Part shown: positions 21,488 through 31,822 of the stretch, in pieces
Numbering within the stretch: the stretch's first letter is position 1
How the letters are laid out: every line of letters begins with the position of its first letter
Assembly (NCBI GenBank): GCA_005019695.1
Contig: RXID01014217.1
Location: 1,674,001 to 1,738,000 of the forward strand
DNA from: Trichopus zeylanicus subsp. travancoricus
Lineage: Eukaryota; Streptophyta; Magnoliopsida; Dioscoreales; Dioscoreaceae
Length of the DNA stretch: 64,000 nt
Direction: 5' to 3'
The notes under the pieces: generated by a model
What the model was told of the DNA's origin: nothing
The model's input: only the letters and a program-made list of their open reading frames with translations
Database searches by the model: none
Made by a program: the position numbers and the translations under genes

Positions 21488-22520
21488 TTAAGCCTTTAGT
21501 GCAATGAATACCAGTGTTAAACTTTACCTTGGACTGTTTACCATAGAGACAATGCTCGCAGAAATCCAATTTGCATGAGTTGAGACCCTTCAATAATTTT
21601 CTTTTGTTGAGCTCATTTAAACCTTGCTCACTCATATGACTGAGACGCATATGCCATAATTGAGTTATATCAGAAGAAGAAAAAGAAGAAGAAGACTGAG
21701 AAATTGCTGCTCCACCTGCAATAGTTTTCCCTACTAACTCATATAAATTTCCATGCTTTAGGCCCTTCATTATTATCAATGAGCCTTTAGCAACCTTAAG
21801 AACTCCACCTTCAGCAGAATACTTATAACCAGCAGAATCCATAGCACCCAAAGAGATCAAATTCTTTTTCAAATCAGAAACATGTCTGACATCAGTAAGA
21901 GTTCTAATAATATTATCAAACATCTTAATTTTGATTGTTCCAATTCCAACAGTTTTGCATGGATTATTATTACCCATCAAAACTAAACCACCATCATAAG
22001 GCGTGTAGTTTTCAAACCAATCCTTATTAGGACACATGTGATAAGAACAACCAGAATCACGAATCCAAATATCATGGTAACGATCAAAATTAGAACTAAT
22101 AGAGAGAACGTTACCCAAATTATCATCAGAACTCTCTTCAACAACTGAAACTTGTTCTTTGGCTTGCTCTTTCGATTGAGATTCTCTTTCTTTCTTTGCT
22201 TTGAGCTTCCAACAATCTTTAATTGCATGTCCCATCTTCTTACAATACCTGCAGTTTATTTCTTTGGATTTAGATCTAGAACGACCTGTTCTTGATCTTT
22301 CTTTGGTACGACCTCTGACAATTAATGCTTCTGAGTGTGACACATCCCCTCCAATATTTTTCAAATATTCATTAGATAGAAGGGCAGCAGAAATATCGTC
22401 AAATTTCAAATCCTTTCCATACATGAGAGTAGTTTTAAGATTCTCAAGAGAAGGAGGTAAGGACGATAATAAAATAATTGCCTTGTCTTTATCTTCAATT
22501 TTAACATCAATGCTTAACAA
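21408..22520 (-). pseudogene. Tork copy 1 gag C-terminus, zinc knuckle, protease and integrase zinc region
   Basis: A 370-codon open frame. It has the gag segment LLSSLPPSLENLKTTLMYG, the CCHC knuckle CRYCKKMGHAIKDCW, and the aspartic protease DSGCSYHMCPNKDWF (DSG form, usual in copia). The GAG-preintegrase region has LWHMRLSHMSEQGL and CEHCLYGKQSKVKF, a zinc-binding HHCC-type module. It ends by frameshift near 21425. Upstream gag is out of frame because of a 98-bp deletion at about 22570. Confidence 0.92.
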
Positions 22521-22570
22521 TTGAGAGACAAGTTTATTGAAAGCATTAAGATGATCAACTATATTCGTCT

Positions 22571-22809
22571 GAAGGTGATGTTTTCATCAAGAAACGGATA
22601 GAGTACCTCATCGGTAAGACTGAGGATGATTGTGCTATGTGCGCTGGCCTTTTGGTTTTCCCAGACACTTTCGGTGACATTTCAGGCTTGACGTCCTCCA
22701 ATGTGTGTCTCAACCCTTGTTGAGTAAGAATTGCACGAACTCTTGCTTGCCAAATAGGAAATCCTTGCTTTCCATTGAATTTCTCTATATCGAACTTCGT
22801 AGTAGACAT
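22571..22809 (-). pseudogene. Tork copy 1 gag N-terminus
   Basis: It starts at ATG (complement at 22807-22809), 11 bp after the primer site, with MSTTKFDIEKFNGKQGF and IWQARVRAILTQQGL, typical of Tork/Tnt1 gag. Compared with copy 2, a 98-bp piece (copy 2 positions 37401-37498) is missing at about 22570. This is not a multiple of three and throws the rest of gag out of frame. Confidence 0.88.
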
Positions 22810-22819
22810 ATTGAACCAA

Positions 22820-22833
22820 GCTCTGATGCCACT
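22820..22833 (-). promoter_or_regulatory. Primer binding site of Tork copy 1
   Basis: GCTCTGATGCCACT on the + strand is the complement of AGTGGCATCAGAGC, a tRNA-Met-type primer site with one change (GGCATC for GGTATC). It abuts the LTR. Confidence 0.85.
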
Positions 22834-23222
22834 TGTTGCGAAAAATATCGATGTCCACCACAATTCACAATATAGAGGAAGAACAGAAAAGAGGAAAAGA
22901 TAGTACACAAGAGATATATGTGGGAAGACGATCCAGAGAATATTGTATTGATGAGGAAGAGAAAAGAGAAGATTACAACGACGGAGACGAAACTCCAATA
23001 TCACCAACTCTCACTCTCTATTTTCTATCTCTTGAGACCCTTACATCAATGGTGTATTTATAGATGTAGCCTAATGATGTTTGAGTCAAAATAGAAGACT
23101 GACTCAAATAAGACTTCTACTAATTTAAGACTTCTAGAAGATAAATCTAAATAAGGATTAGGCCCATTAATATAATTAAGACTATCCGGAAAATCCGGAT
23201 TCGAGACACCATAAAGCCAACA
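22834..23222 (-). repeat. 5' LTR of Tork copy 1, with TATA box
   Basis: Same ends as the 3' LTR. On the - strand a TATAAATA box (complement at 23055-23062) lies about 160 bp from the LTR start, a plausible promoter for the element's RNA. TTATG follows at 23223-23227. Confidence 0.9.
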
Positions 23223-24373
23223 TTATGCACCCCTTGTTGACTGATTTCCTCTCTTATGCCCTGTTGTTTGATTTACGCCTTCTGATCGTGGCACTGGTCT
23301 TTAAGCAGGCCATCCTTCCTCCCACGTCCCTGCCTTCACAAAGTTTTTGTGAGTTGTTCTTAACTCCGGCGGTCCCTCCTCTCCTATTGTGCCTCCATGA
23401 CCGGTGTTATGAAGGTATTCCTGTTAATGCTTTCAAATTTCTGTTGTGGATTTTGATGCTTTCAAATTTTTGTTGTGCTGTTATCTTCGTTTAATGCTCT
23501 ACAAGATTAGTTTTCTTTGATCAATTATGACTCAAAATGAATTGGAAGTGTTTTTCAAAATATTTTATTATCTTTCATAAAAGTATTATTTTATTGTTAT
23601 TTGCATAAAATTAAACATGTTAATGTATAGAATTTTTTAATTTTAATATTAGAATCTTATTTATATTATTTTTTATAATTATTATTTTACCAATTAAAAT
23701 AACTATCATCCACTTTTCTAATTTACACTTACTTTAACAAATGCTCCAAATTATCAACTCATCTTTTAACTGTTTCAGAATTTTTCTATGAAATGTTTGA
23801 AATTACGAAACCTATGAAATTTACATGCCATTTCTCACAAAATTTTTCAAATAACTAAATTTCATATTTTTATAATTTCTTTTTCTTTTCACTTCCATTA
23901 TTTTTATAATTTTCAAAATTTCGGCTAAAGTTATTAAACACTATCTTATTTTGATACTCAGGACCGAAACTTGAAACATGACTCGACGAGAGTCAAGATT
24001 TATGTTACGCATCCAATCCACTCGACGCATGGGACAAAAATGGCAGGTCATAATCAAATGGAGCGCGCGGTCTCACATTCACCGGGTTGGCAAATCTAGC
24101 TGGTGACTAGCTCATCAAACCTCAAATTAGTATACTTACAATTATTTTACTAAATACATGCTAAAAGCTAATTTAATGTTTCTTTTAAATACGTTCAAAA
24201 CACAAGATTTAGGAAATCCCAAATGAACAGGAACCCAGAAAAGTCGGTTTCTGAGCCGTAGATTTCTACACTTCCGACTCCTCAGCGCTCTTCTACACTG
24301 CAACAAGTAGTGCAAAGATTATACCTACTGTAGTTCAACTTCAAATTCGCGTTATTACAACTTCAAATTGGAC
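23223..24373. other. Flanking DNA without recognised gene; 3' flank of aspartic proteinase pseudogene
   Basis: 23223 to about 23500 continues the pre-insertion sequence interrupted by the Tork element. 23540-23960 is very AT-rich. 23960-24240 contains a more mixed stretch with CpG-containing words. No domain was recognised. 24240-24373 would be the 3' UTR side of the proteinase pseudogene. Confidence 0.4.
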
Positions 24374-24440
24374 TTAAGCAGCTTCTGTAAACCGTTCATT
24401 ACCGAAATCGAAAACCGTGTGGTATACATCTCCAAGAATT
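24374..24440 (-). pseudogene. Aspartic proteinase last pseudo-exon
   Basis: It reads ILGDVYHTVFDFGNERFTEAA and stop TAA. The family ends ILGDVFMGxYHTVFDFGNxxxGFAEAA, so FMGx and two residues before the F are missing through small in-frame deletions. The base after the acceptor is A rather than G, which would turn the split Trp codon into TGA. Confidence 0.88.
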
Positions 24441-24533
24441 CTGGTATGTATGCGTTCGACATAAGAACAAACTTGCAGTATTTCAGGAATGTAAGTGTAG
24501 ATAGTAATTGAAGTTAAATAACCAGCGCCGTAC

Positions 24534-24622
24534 CAGAGAGGGCCACGCGGCGGAGGCACGGCGAGTGCCGAAACCCACTTAACCATTCAGTTACTCCTAA
24601 TTGTTCCACTTTCAAAACATAC
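24534..24622 (-). pseudogene. Aspartic proteinase pseudo-exon: YVLKV and PPPRGPLW region
   Basis: Acceptor CTTGCAG, donor CTCTG/GTACGG. It reads YVLKVEQLGVTEWLSGF and, after a frame change, ALAVPPPRGPLW, the block directly before the last exon in plant aspartic proteinases. Confidence 0.85.
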
Positions 24623-24733
24623 TGCAAGAGTATGGAACGATATACCAAAAAGCTAATTGTCATGTCTCAAGACACTGTAACGTGAATATGAAGTTATTAC
24701 AATTCATACAATAACTCATAATTTGCAGCTCAC

Positions 24734-25160
24734 CTAATCTGGTGAAAATTTGAAGGCCTTGTTTCCAATTTGGAATGAAATACCTGGTATGGTTGGTAAC
24801 TTATGGCAGTTGACTGTCGATTCTCCCATGGGGCTTGGCAGTCACTCACATAGCTAACAAAAGAAGTTTAGAGATTGATATTCGCCCAAGTCTCGAAACC
24901 ATGAACGAGTTCTGAAAAGATGAACAGTAATGATCTTCCCCAACTGATGATTGTTCTTTCGCTGGTTTCTCAGTCACAGTATCAATTCTAGCGCTGCATG
25001 CCATTCATTACATGCAACATTGGGAGCAAGGAACAAGAGCGAAGCAAAGAAACAGATCGTTAAAAATAAATAAAGTAAATGCCATTCATTATATCCAACA
25101 TTGAGAGCAAGGAACAAGAACGAAGCAAAGAAATAGATCGTCAGAAATAAATAAAGGTTA
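24734..25160 (-). pseudogene. Aspartic proteinase pseudo-exon(s): saposin-like insert and return to C-lobe
   Basis: Pieces in order: a CSQ segment near 25025, ACSARIDTVTEKPAKEQSS then VGEDHYCSSF, a frame-shifted amphipathic stretch, LCE-stop-LPSPMGEST, NCHKLPTIPGISFQIGNKAF and KFSPD-stop before a GTGAGC donor. They match the PSI and the LPSPMGES/TIGGKxFxLxPxQ part of the family. The stops fit single changes of Arg CGA to TGA and Gln CAG to TAG. An 81-bp tandem duplication lies at its 5' edge. Confidence 0.8.
24999..25160 (+). repeat. 81-bp tandem duplication (2 copies) in the proteinase pseudogene
   Basis: Units 24999-25079 and 25080 to about 25160 both begin TGCCATTCATTA and run through GAACAAGA, CGAAGCAAAGAAA and AATAAATAAAG with several substitutions. 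The unit spans part of the CSQ pseudo-exon and the adjoining intron. Confidence 0.85.
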
Positions 25161-25351
25161 AGGAAATTTAGTTTCATTATGCAGGAATTGAGTCAGTAAC
25201 AAACCCAACGTATCCAGATCCGTCAAAACGTGCACAGCACAATCATGCTGCAAATCTTATTCGGCTGTGGATTGAATAAGATACTTAGCGCAAACCGTAA
25301 ATCATGGAATTTTTCAAAAGTGAAGATTGAAGAAAAGGTATGTGTTTTTCA

Positions 25352-25967
25352 TGATGCCTCATAGTCATAAGAACCGGTTTGGTAAAATCGAATAAAAATA
25401 AATCAAAACTCAAACTCAAGTCGATAGTCGAGGTGATAAATGATTGCCTTTCAAGTAAATTTTAGTTGAGATAACCAAGGATCAACCTTTGAGATAATTG
25501 ACCGAGGTAGACCTTTCAAATTGAAGGGCTATCAAGACTGACCCTAAGTATAAGTAGGCTCAGATGTTTCGACTGATTCACAGTCAATCATCATATAATT
25601 ATGGAATGTAACCCACACTTATTCGAAAAAGTCAATTTTGAAGGATCTGAGATTGACATTTGTTTATTACGAGAAATTCGACGTGACGATTACCTAAAAT
25701 TGTGAAATACCGATGCAACAGATCTCTGGGCGCATTACAAGAAGCACGACAAATAGAGAGTTAAGAACTAATGCTCAATCTTTGGTAAAAAGCTATTACT
25801 TTAATTATAAGGTTAACTTGAGTGTTGGAGTGACCGACGCCAAAAAATTTTCGATGGTCCTATTCGCAATTCTTTCTTTGTGTAGGTTGACGAAGAGGTG
25901 GCTTAGCAAATCTAATCTCAAGGGATTCTTTAGATCGAAATCGGTATAAAATTGGACTCCATCAATA
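25352..25967 (+). repeat. 5' LTR of Tat copy A
   Basis: It aligns by eye with 32377-32672 plus 33999-34031. Shared blocks include GTCGAGGTGATAAATGA, GATCAACCTTTGAGATAATTG, GATGGTCCTATTCGCAATTC and AGCAAATCTAATCTCAAGG. The 5' copy has about 280 bp more in the middle. ORFs 25713-25949 and 25805-26065 inside or next to it look accidental. Confidence 0.65.
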
Positions 25968-26830
25968 ATGGTACTCTCATTAATATCTGCTCTGCCATCT
26001 TTCTCCGTCGGCATATTGAGAAACTCGCCAGCCATACCTTCGACAACATGGGCATTAATGTCCAAAAATCAGTTTGGGGGGCAGGCTGCTCCCACTCTGA
26101 TGGAATCAAATAATTCCTTTTGTAGACCGAGCGAACCAATTCACTGAGTCAACTCAGCTATACAACCACTCAAACAACAAAAAACTTGAGGAGCCTCTCT
26201 GCATATTGTCCCTAAGGTACCAACAATCCCCTCCAAGTCAATGAGTCAGTAGGAATTTCTTATGCTAGCTATAGTAGTTTAACAAATGATGCAATTATTG
26301 AAAGCCCAAATGTAGGCTGTGCAGAATTTGCAGATACAACAATTGTAAAATCAAGATCAAATGATGTAAAACTTCTAGGCTCACCAAGCCCAAGTTCCAC
26401 CACAAGCTCCAACTCAGTATTCAAATCAAGGTATGGCTCTAAATTAGCTAAAAGAGTCCCACCCACAAGTCAAAAGCCAATTGCCCCCCAACTTGCATTA
26501 ACATCCAAATAATTAGGATCCTTCAGTAAGAATTCCACTTCAATACCAAGATTTAAGGGGTTATGACGAATATGACCCCACCTATGATCCAACTGACAAG
26601 ACTACATATTACACTCATGTAAGCCGAGCCTCACCCATAGCTATCTAGCACATTCAAGGGGATACTACACCCCATATTGCTTGAGATAGATCTGAAATAT
26701 AAATCTCTCTAAACTTGATAAGGTACGATGCACCTCTAATACCCAAGATTGCATATTCTTAGGTATAACCAAAGTTCCGCCCATCACCCTACAAGATATA
26801 TAATTTCTTGAAGGATCCTATTAACCATAT
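25968..26830 (+). other. Leader of Tat copy A, no recognised gene
   Basis: Untranslated region between the 5' LTR and gag. Short ORFs (for example - strand 25930-26139 and 26269-26466) show no known domain. No primer binding site could be assigned. Confidence 0.4.
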
Positions 26831-27606
26831 GAGTACATTCCGAAATGCCATGCTCCTCAAAGTTGCATGGGACTCCATTGTGTAAAAGACATTTTCAACG
26901 ACGCTGCAAGGCTTAGCTCGAGCCCAATACTCTATTATCCCGAGATATTTAATCACTTACTTTGATGGCCTTGTTGGTAGGTTCGTAGAGTAATTTATTT
27001 CACTTGTAGCTCAGTGAAAGGACCCTTCTATACTTTTAACTCTAAAGCAAGAGGATGGAGAGAGCTTGAGGGAGTATTTAGCTTGACTTACTAAAGCCCG
27101 GTTGGAAGTACTAGAGCTAGATAGCTCTATTATCCTTGTTACAATAATCAATGGAGTTAGACAACTTTGAGTGGCTTACGAGATGGCCAACAAACCTCCC
27201 AGAAGCTTAGCAGAAGTCATCCAATTGTCTTGGAAACGTATTGATACTAAAGAAATCATATCGAAAAAGAAAAAAAATGCAAAGGTGGTAACAAATTGAG
27301 GAAAGAAACCTGGAAATCAAAGCCTCTCAAGCCAAAGAAACAAAGGGCCGAATGACGAGAAAGCTGGCCTAAATACAAAGCATACATTGCCATGAATAAC
27401 TCAAGGTTGGAAGTGTTGGCCCAAATTGAGTATTGAAATTACTTGAGAAAGCCTCAACCAATTCATACAAATAGGGAGAACTTGGATAAGTCAAGGTATT
27501 GCTACTTCCATAAAGGTTATGGCTATGACACTAAGAAGTGTTAGCATCTGAAAGATGAAATTAAGAGGCTCATCAAGGAGAGCCACCTAAGACACTTCAT
27601 CCGCTG
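26830..27606 (+). pseudogene. gag remnant of Tat copy A
   Basis: Frame-broken gag. At about 27506-27606 the segment reads RYCYFHKGYGYDTKKC, stop, then HLKDEIKRLIKESHLRHFIR. This is the well-known C-terminal part of plant Tat gag (YCxFHxxxGHDTxxCxxLKDEIExLIxxGxLxxF). The upstream part (about 26960-27250) resembles the retrotransposon gag domain, with frequent stops. Confidence 0.7.
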
Positions 27607-27839
27607 AGGTGAGAAAGTCAAAGAAGCCTCTCCTCGGAAAGCTTGACCACAAGGTTCTTCTTAAAGGAACCCAATTCCAGAGTTGCAAAATTCACCACTT
27701 AAGGGTCACCTTAATATGATTCTAATGAGCCTAATGGCACAAAATGAAGCCTCAGTGTCAATTGACAAATCCCAAACCATTACGAAGGGGGATGAGGGAG
27801 GGCAGAGGTCAAACAATAAAATCGCAATCCTGAGCATGA

Positions 27840-28320
27840 AGTTATTATCTTCTTAACAAAAGATCTATAGGGTACTTCAATTCCTTATGATGACACTTTG
27901 GTCATCTCCACAATTTTGGACAATTATGCCATATAGCATATTATGATGGCATATGGAGCTCAGCCAATATTTTATTCACTTAAGCTTTTGACCAAATAAA
28001 AGCAAAGCTAGAATCATATGTATAGACATTGACTGGGTTCATGGGAGATTCAGTCACCCCACTTAGCATAAACGACTTACTCTTGATGGTTGGAGAAAAG
28101 CAAAAAGGTGCTATGATCAAATCAAAGTTTATGATGGTTCGAACCTGTTCGACTTATAATGTAATAGTTGGTCATCCAATATTGAACCAGTTTCAAGTGG
28201 TAATCTCGACTTTTCGTTTAGTTATGAGATTTTTCACTAAACATGGCATAGGTAAAGTATGGGGAGATCAAAACCTTAGGAAAAAGTGTGAGGTGGCTTA
28301 TTGGCAGAGTGACCTCAACT
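27840..28320 (+). pseudogene. Aspartic protease remnant of Tat copy A
   Basis: The 97-codon open piece 28029-28322 holds VRTCSTYNVIVGHPILNQF and FFTKHGIGKVWGDQ, the C-terminal part of Tat protease. Just upstream (about 27938-27970) the active-site region reads IMMAYGAQPIFYSL where the family has I-M-V-D-[TS]-G-S-S-x-[ND]-I-L-F. The catalytic Asp codon has become GCA (Ala). The sequence after about 28330 joins an integrase C-terminal scrap. Confidence 0.75.
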
Positions 28321-28435
28321 AGAAAGGAAAAAATTTGGCAGTTACAGAGGTCAAGGAATATGCCTCCTACCTGACAAAGGTGCATGCTGAATTGAGCACA
28401 TGAATTGAGACTCAGAAAAGTTTTCTCCAAATTTG

Positions 28436-28560
28436 ATTAGCCCCTTTAAGGTTATTCATGTAGTAGGAGCAGGCACATCCAAGGTTGAATATTCAGATGG
28501 CAAACTAGTTCTAAGAATATGACATGTCAATAACCTCAAATGGTTCTATCTCTAAGATAA
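28436..28560 (+). pseudogene. Integrase C-terminal scrap of Tat copy A
   Basis: It reads PLRLFM...HPRLNIQMAN and, in a neighbouring frame, FKVIHVVGAGTSKVEYSDGK, matching the end of Tat integrase. The corresponding end in copy C is near 61090-61135 (- strand). It directly follows protease, so about 3-4 kb of pol has been deleted. Confidence 0.6.
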
Positions 28561-28654
28561 ATTATCTTTTCTTTGCTTCTAGAAAATTTTCTTTTATTAT
28601 ATTTAAGATTAGTTATCTTCTAGAAAGAAATTATGTTTTAAAGTGCCATTTGGA

Positions 28655-29215
28655 AAAAAAACTCTCAAAAGACCATAGTATACCCAAGGCAAAATACCTC
28701 TGTCTTTTGAGGCAAAAGACCTTGGTCCTCTTAAGAGAAAGACCTTGGTCTACCCAAGATGAAAGACCTTGGTCCTCCGAGATGAAAGATCCTGGTCCAC
28801 CAAGGAAAAAGACTTTAGTCCTCCAAGGTGAAAGATCTTAGTCTACCCAAGGCAAAAGACCTTAGTCCTCCAAGGCAAAAGTCCTTGGTTCACCCAAGAC
28901 AAAAAGACCTCAATCTTTCGAGATTAAAGACCTTGTTCTACAGCAGGCAAAAAAACTCAGTCTTCCAAGGTGAAAGACCTTGGTCCACCCAAGACAGAAT
29001 ACCTCAGTCCTCTGAGTCAAAAGACCTTGGCCTACCAAAGGCAAAAAATCTCTATCCTCCAAGGTGAAAGACCTTAGTCCACCCTAGGTAAAAATCCTCC
29101 ATCTTCCAAGATGAAAGGCCTTGGTCTTCCTAAGGCAAAAGACCTTGGTCTACACAAGGTAAAAGACTTTGGTCCTTCAAGGCAAAAAATCCCATTCCAC
29201 TAGAGGCAAAAGATC
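28655..29215 (+). repeat. Minisatellite between pol and antisense ORF, Tat copy A
   Basis: About two dozen imperfect units of roughly 23-25 bp of the type GGTCCTCCAAGGCAAAAGACCTT. ORFs 28524-28841 and 28828-29067 translate this repeat and are not genes. Related repeats in opposite orientation lie in copy C (60207-60958). Confidence 0.85.
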
Positions 29216-29495
29216 TCTCCAAAGGGAATCCCAATAATGACACAAAAGGTTATGGCCAAGCAAAGAAGGACAGTTCAAAAATTTAAAAAGTTTTATAGTT
29301 GTATGTAAACTAAGATTATTTAGCCATTGTGACTGTCAATTAGAGGAAGCATCAAAGTAGAATCAATCAAGATTGACTTTTAGGAGGGCAACATCATAAG
29401 ATAAAGCTCTATTGAAAGCCTAATTAAGGCTATCACAAAAAAAGAAAAATGTACAACTCATCAAATATATTAAGAGGCTCTAAAGCCACCACCAG

Positions 29496-31822
29496 CTAGT
29501 CTATCCCTTGGGCTTGGACCCTTGTCCTCACTCCTTCCACCTCTTCAGGTTCCCTCACCATCGTTGCTTTAGCATCTTGCTGAAGGATCTCCTTGTATTT
29601 CCACTTGAGGCGTTGAACCCTTAGGTCATTGTAGAGCTCAAACTGGAGATCTTTAGGGTTGAATTCAGCTTCACAATGAGTATGCTTCACTGTGTCTTAA
29701 TAGACGAGGTAATCCTCCATGAAGCCCTTGGTAGAGAGCTTGGCCCATTCCCAAAGATATTCATCACTAGCCTTGAATTTCAAGAGGGCCTACATCATCA
29801 TCATATTCAAGGCATTGGTATGCTGACTAATTCTAAGGTAGGTGACAACTACCTGGGTCTTCACATCTTCTAGAGCAAGCCAGTGTTGGGTCTTCAGATC
29901 CTCTAGCTCAGACAACACCGAGTCACACTCAACCATGATGAGGTTTTTCTCTTCCTCCATCTTCCTCATTGACTCCTCCATGCTATACTGGAGAGACTCG
30001 AGTTGAAAGCAAAGAAGGTTCACCTCTTCTTTGGCCTTGGTCTTCTCAAACATCACCTCCCTCGAGACATCATAAAAATGATGTCCTACAAAGTGAAAAA
30101 ATTGCAAGAGCTACATCTAAACTAAAAGTCAGAATAGTAAAAGAGGAAGAAAACTAAAGAACCAAGCTTAGCTAAACTTACATCAAAACAAGTCCTAGCT
30201 CCCTTCAAGAAGTGCTTGTCAATAGGGAACTACCTAATGGAGGAGTTGGCACTATTCCTTTGAGGAAATACTCCTTGGCATCAATCTTCTTTGACACATC
30301 TTAGTGCCAAAAGGAGGTTGCCCTCACTCCTTGTAGTGTATTGGGGAAGGAGTAGAGGAGGGAGTGGCTCCCTTGCCACGATCAACCTTCTTCATGATAT
30401 GATGAGCCAAGACTTGGTGCCATCTTTTGGCGTAGTGGTTTGAGAAGGTGGAGAGGGGGAGCTAGGCAGCACCTGCTTCTTCTTCGCTCGCTCCTCACTT
30501 TCACCGCAACTCTTCCCCTCCTCCCCCTTCTTCATTTTCCCTTGGCTCTGAGCTATCACTAAGGAAGGGGTTGGAGCTTTTGGCTTAGCGAGTCTCTTGT
30601 GGGTGGCCTGAGATGATGCCCAAGGTGTCCCTCTTTGCTCCTTCAGAAGTTCATTCATGAAGGAAAGCTTAGTCACCCCTGCAGTACAACATCACAATGG
30701 TTAAAGACAAGGTAAAAGTTATTATGAAGAGATTAAGCCTAGAGCATAAGGGCTAAGATACATACCAGCCGTTCAAGTAATGGATAGGCCATGTTGCTTC
30801 AAAATAGCCTCGTTAGACCATGTGGAGGCAGACCTAACACTCTTAACCTCCTCATCCCTAGGAATTAGGAGTTGGTGAACCTTAGGCCAAATTTTTGGAT
30901 CAGCCCTAGAGAAGAAAGGGTTATCCCACTCATGGAGAAGGCCCGAATCAACCCTACAGAGAACCTTATGAGATGATCCTTCCAAGAGTGGATAGAGCTA
31001 GGATTGGAGGCAAACAATTTGCACCACTTCTTCAGGGCAAAATACCATTGGTTCCCAATATTGGAACCTCGGCACCCCTTGAAGGCATCCCTCAATATTT
31101 ATATGGTAAGAGGAAGACCTTCGGAGGTAGCTAGGGTTTGGAAGGCCAAGATGAATTTCATGGCATTTGGCATAATCTGATTCGGGGCTAGATCCCAATC
31201 CTTCAAAGTATATCTAGTAAAGGGATCTATTGGGTACCTAAGTTTGCTCTCAAAAATTTCCCAGTTAGTACTAAACTTGAACCCAAACTCTTCCTTAAGG
31301 TTTTTGCTATCCTCTTCTTACCACAAAGGCGTACCTCAGTTCCATCTAGGAAGCCAAATACACTCATCAACAACTCAAGGTTTCTTTCAATGAGGGTGTA
31401 ATAAAAAAATCTAGATCCTCACTTTAGAAATACCTAGCAAAATACTTACACGAGGATCATCAAGAGATAATAAAAGAATTAAAGATGAGAGCTCACTAGA
31501 AGGCGAAGGCAAGATGGTTGCCATTTTTGGGAGATGGGAACTTATCAACTCAGTGCTAGCTCCCACAGCAGAAGGTGCAGCAAGGGAGGCAACAAAAGGA
31601 TGATAGTGCATGAGTGGGACAAGAGATTCGCCTTGGCACCTCCTTTGGGCTAGAATAAGAATCTTGACCCTTAGTGGATGGCATAGGTGCAATGCAGGAA
31701 GTCAAAATATTCTTCGAAAATGGAACCATTGGCCTGGCGATGTTGTCCTTCTTTCCAGTTGAGGACCCCTTCCCGCAACTAGACAAAGCAAAAGATGATG
31801 CCATTTGGAAGTAAAAATGCAA
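29496..31822 (-). pseudogene. Antisense ORF of Tat copy A (putative gypsy-type transposon protein)
   Basis: Read on - from about 31822, it begins MASSFALSSCGKGSSTGKK. A middle block around 31090-30960 reads RDAFKGCRGSNIGNQWYFAL, KKWCKLFASNPSSIHSWKD, resembling the plant family annotated 'putative gypsy type transposon' (Pfam Transposase_28, from memory). Charged low-complexity follows (30392-30676), then a coiled coil (29790-30107, ESLQYSMEESMRKMEEEKN), and an end NPKDLQFELYND (about 29650). It is frame-broken throughout. Antisense ORFs near the 3' LTR are known in Tat-lineage elements; their function is not established. Confidence 0.65.

Larger units (their letters stand above)
18546..23222 (-). 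mobile_element. Tork-type copia LTR retrotransposon, nearly complete (copy 1)
   Basis: Two 389-bp LTRs (18546-18934 and 22834-23222) differ at 10 positions by my count, about 97.4% identity. The flanks are TTATA and TTATG, a probable 5-bp target duplication with one change. On the - strand the order is 5' LTR, tRNA-Met primer site, gag, protease, integrase, RT, RNase H, polypurine tract, 3' LTR. This is copia order, and the gag and DSGCSYHM protease regions are of Tork/Tnt1 type. Coding is broken by a 98-bp gag deletion and two frameshifts, so it is not autonomous now. The low LTR divergence means a geologically recent insertion. Confidence 0.93.

Noticed and set aside
24974..25177. Hydrophobic - strand ORF with internal repeat, looking like a small membrane protein
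   Set aside because: It is one frame of the 81-bp duplicated pseudo-exon/intron border; the proteinase-like reading is in another frame.
28524..29067. Two repetitive ORFs resembling a repeat protein
   Set aside because: They only translate the minisatellite of the Tat element; the repeat unit is not coding elsewhere.
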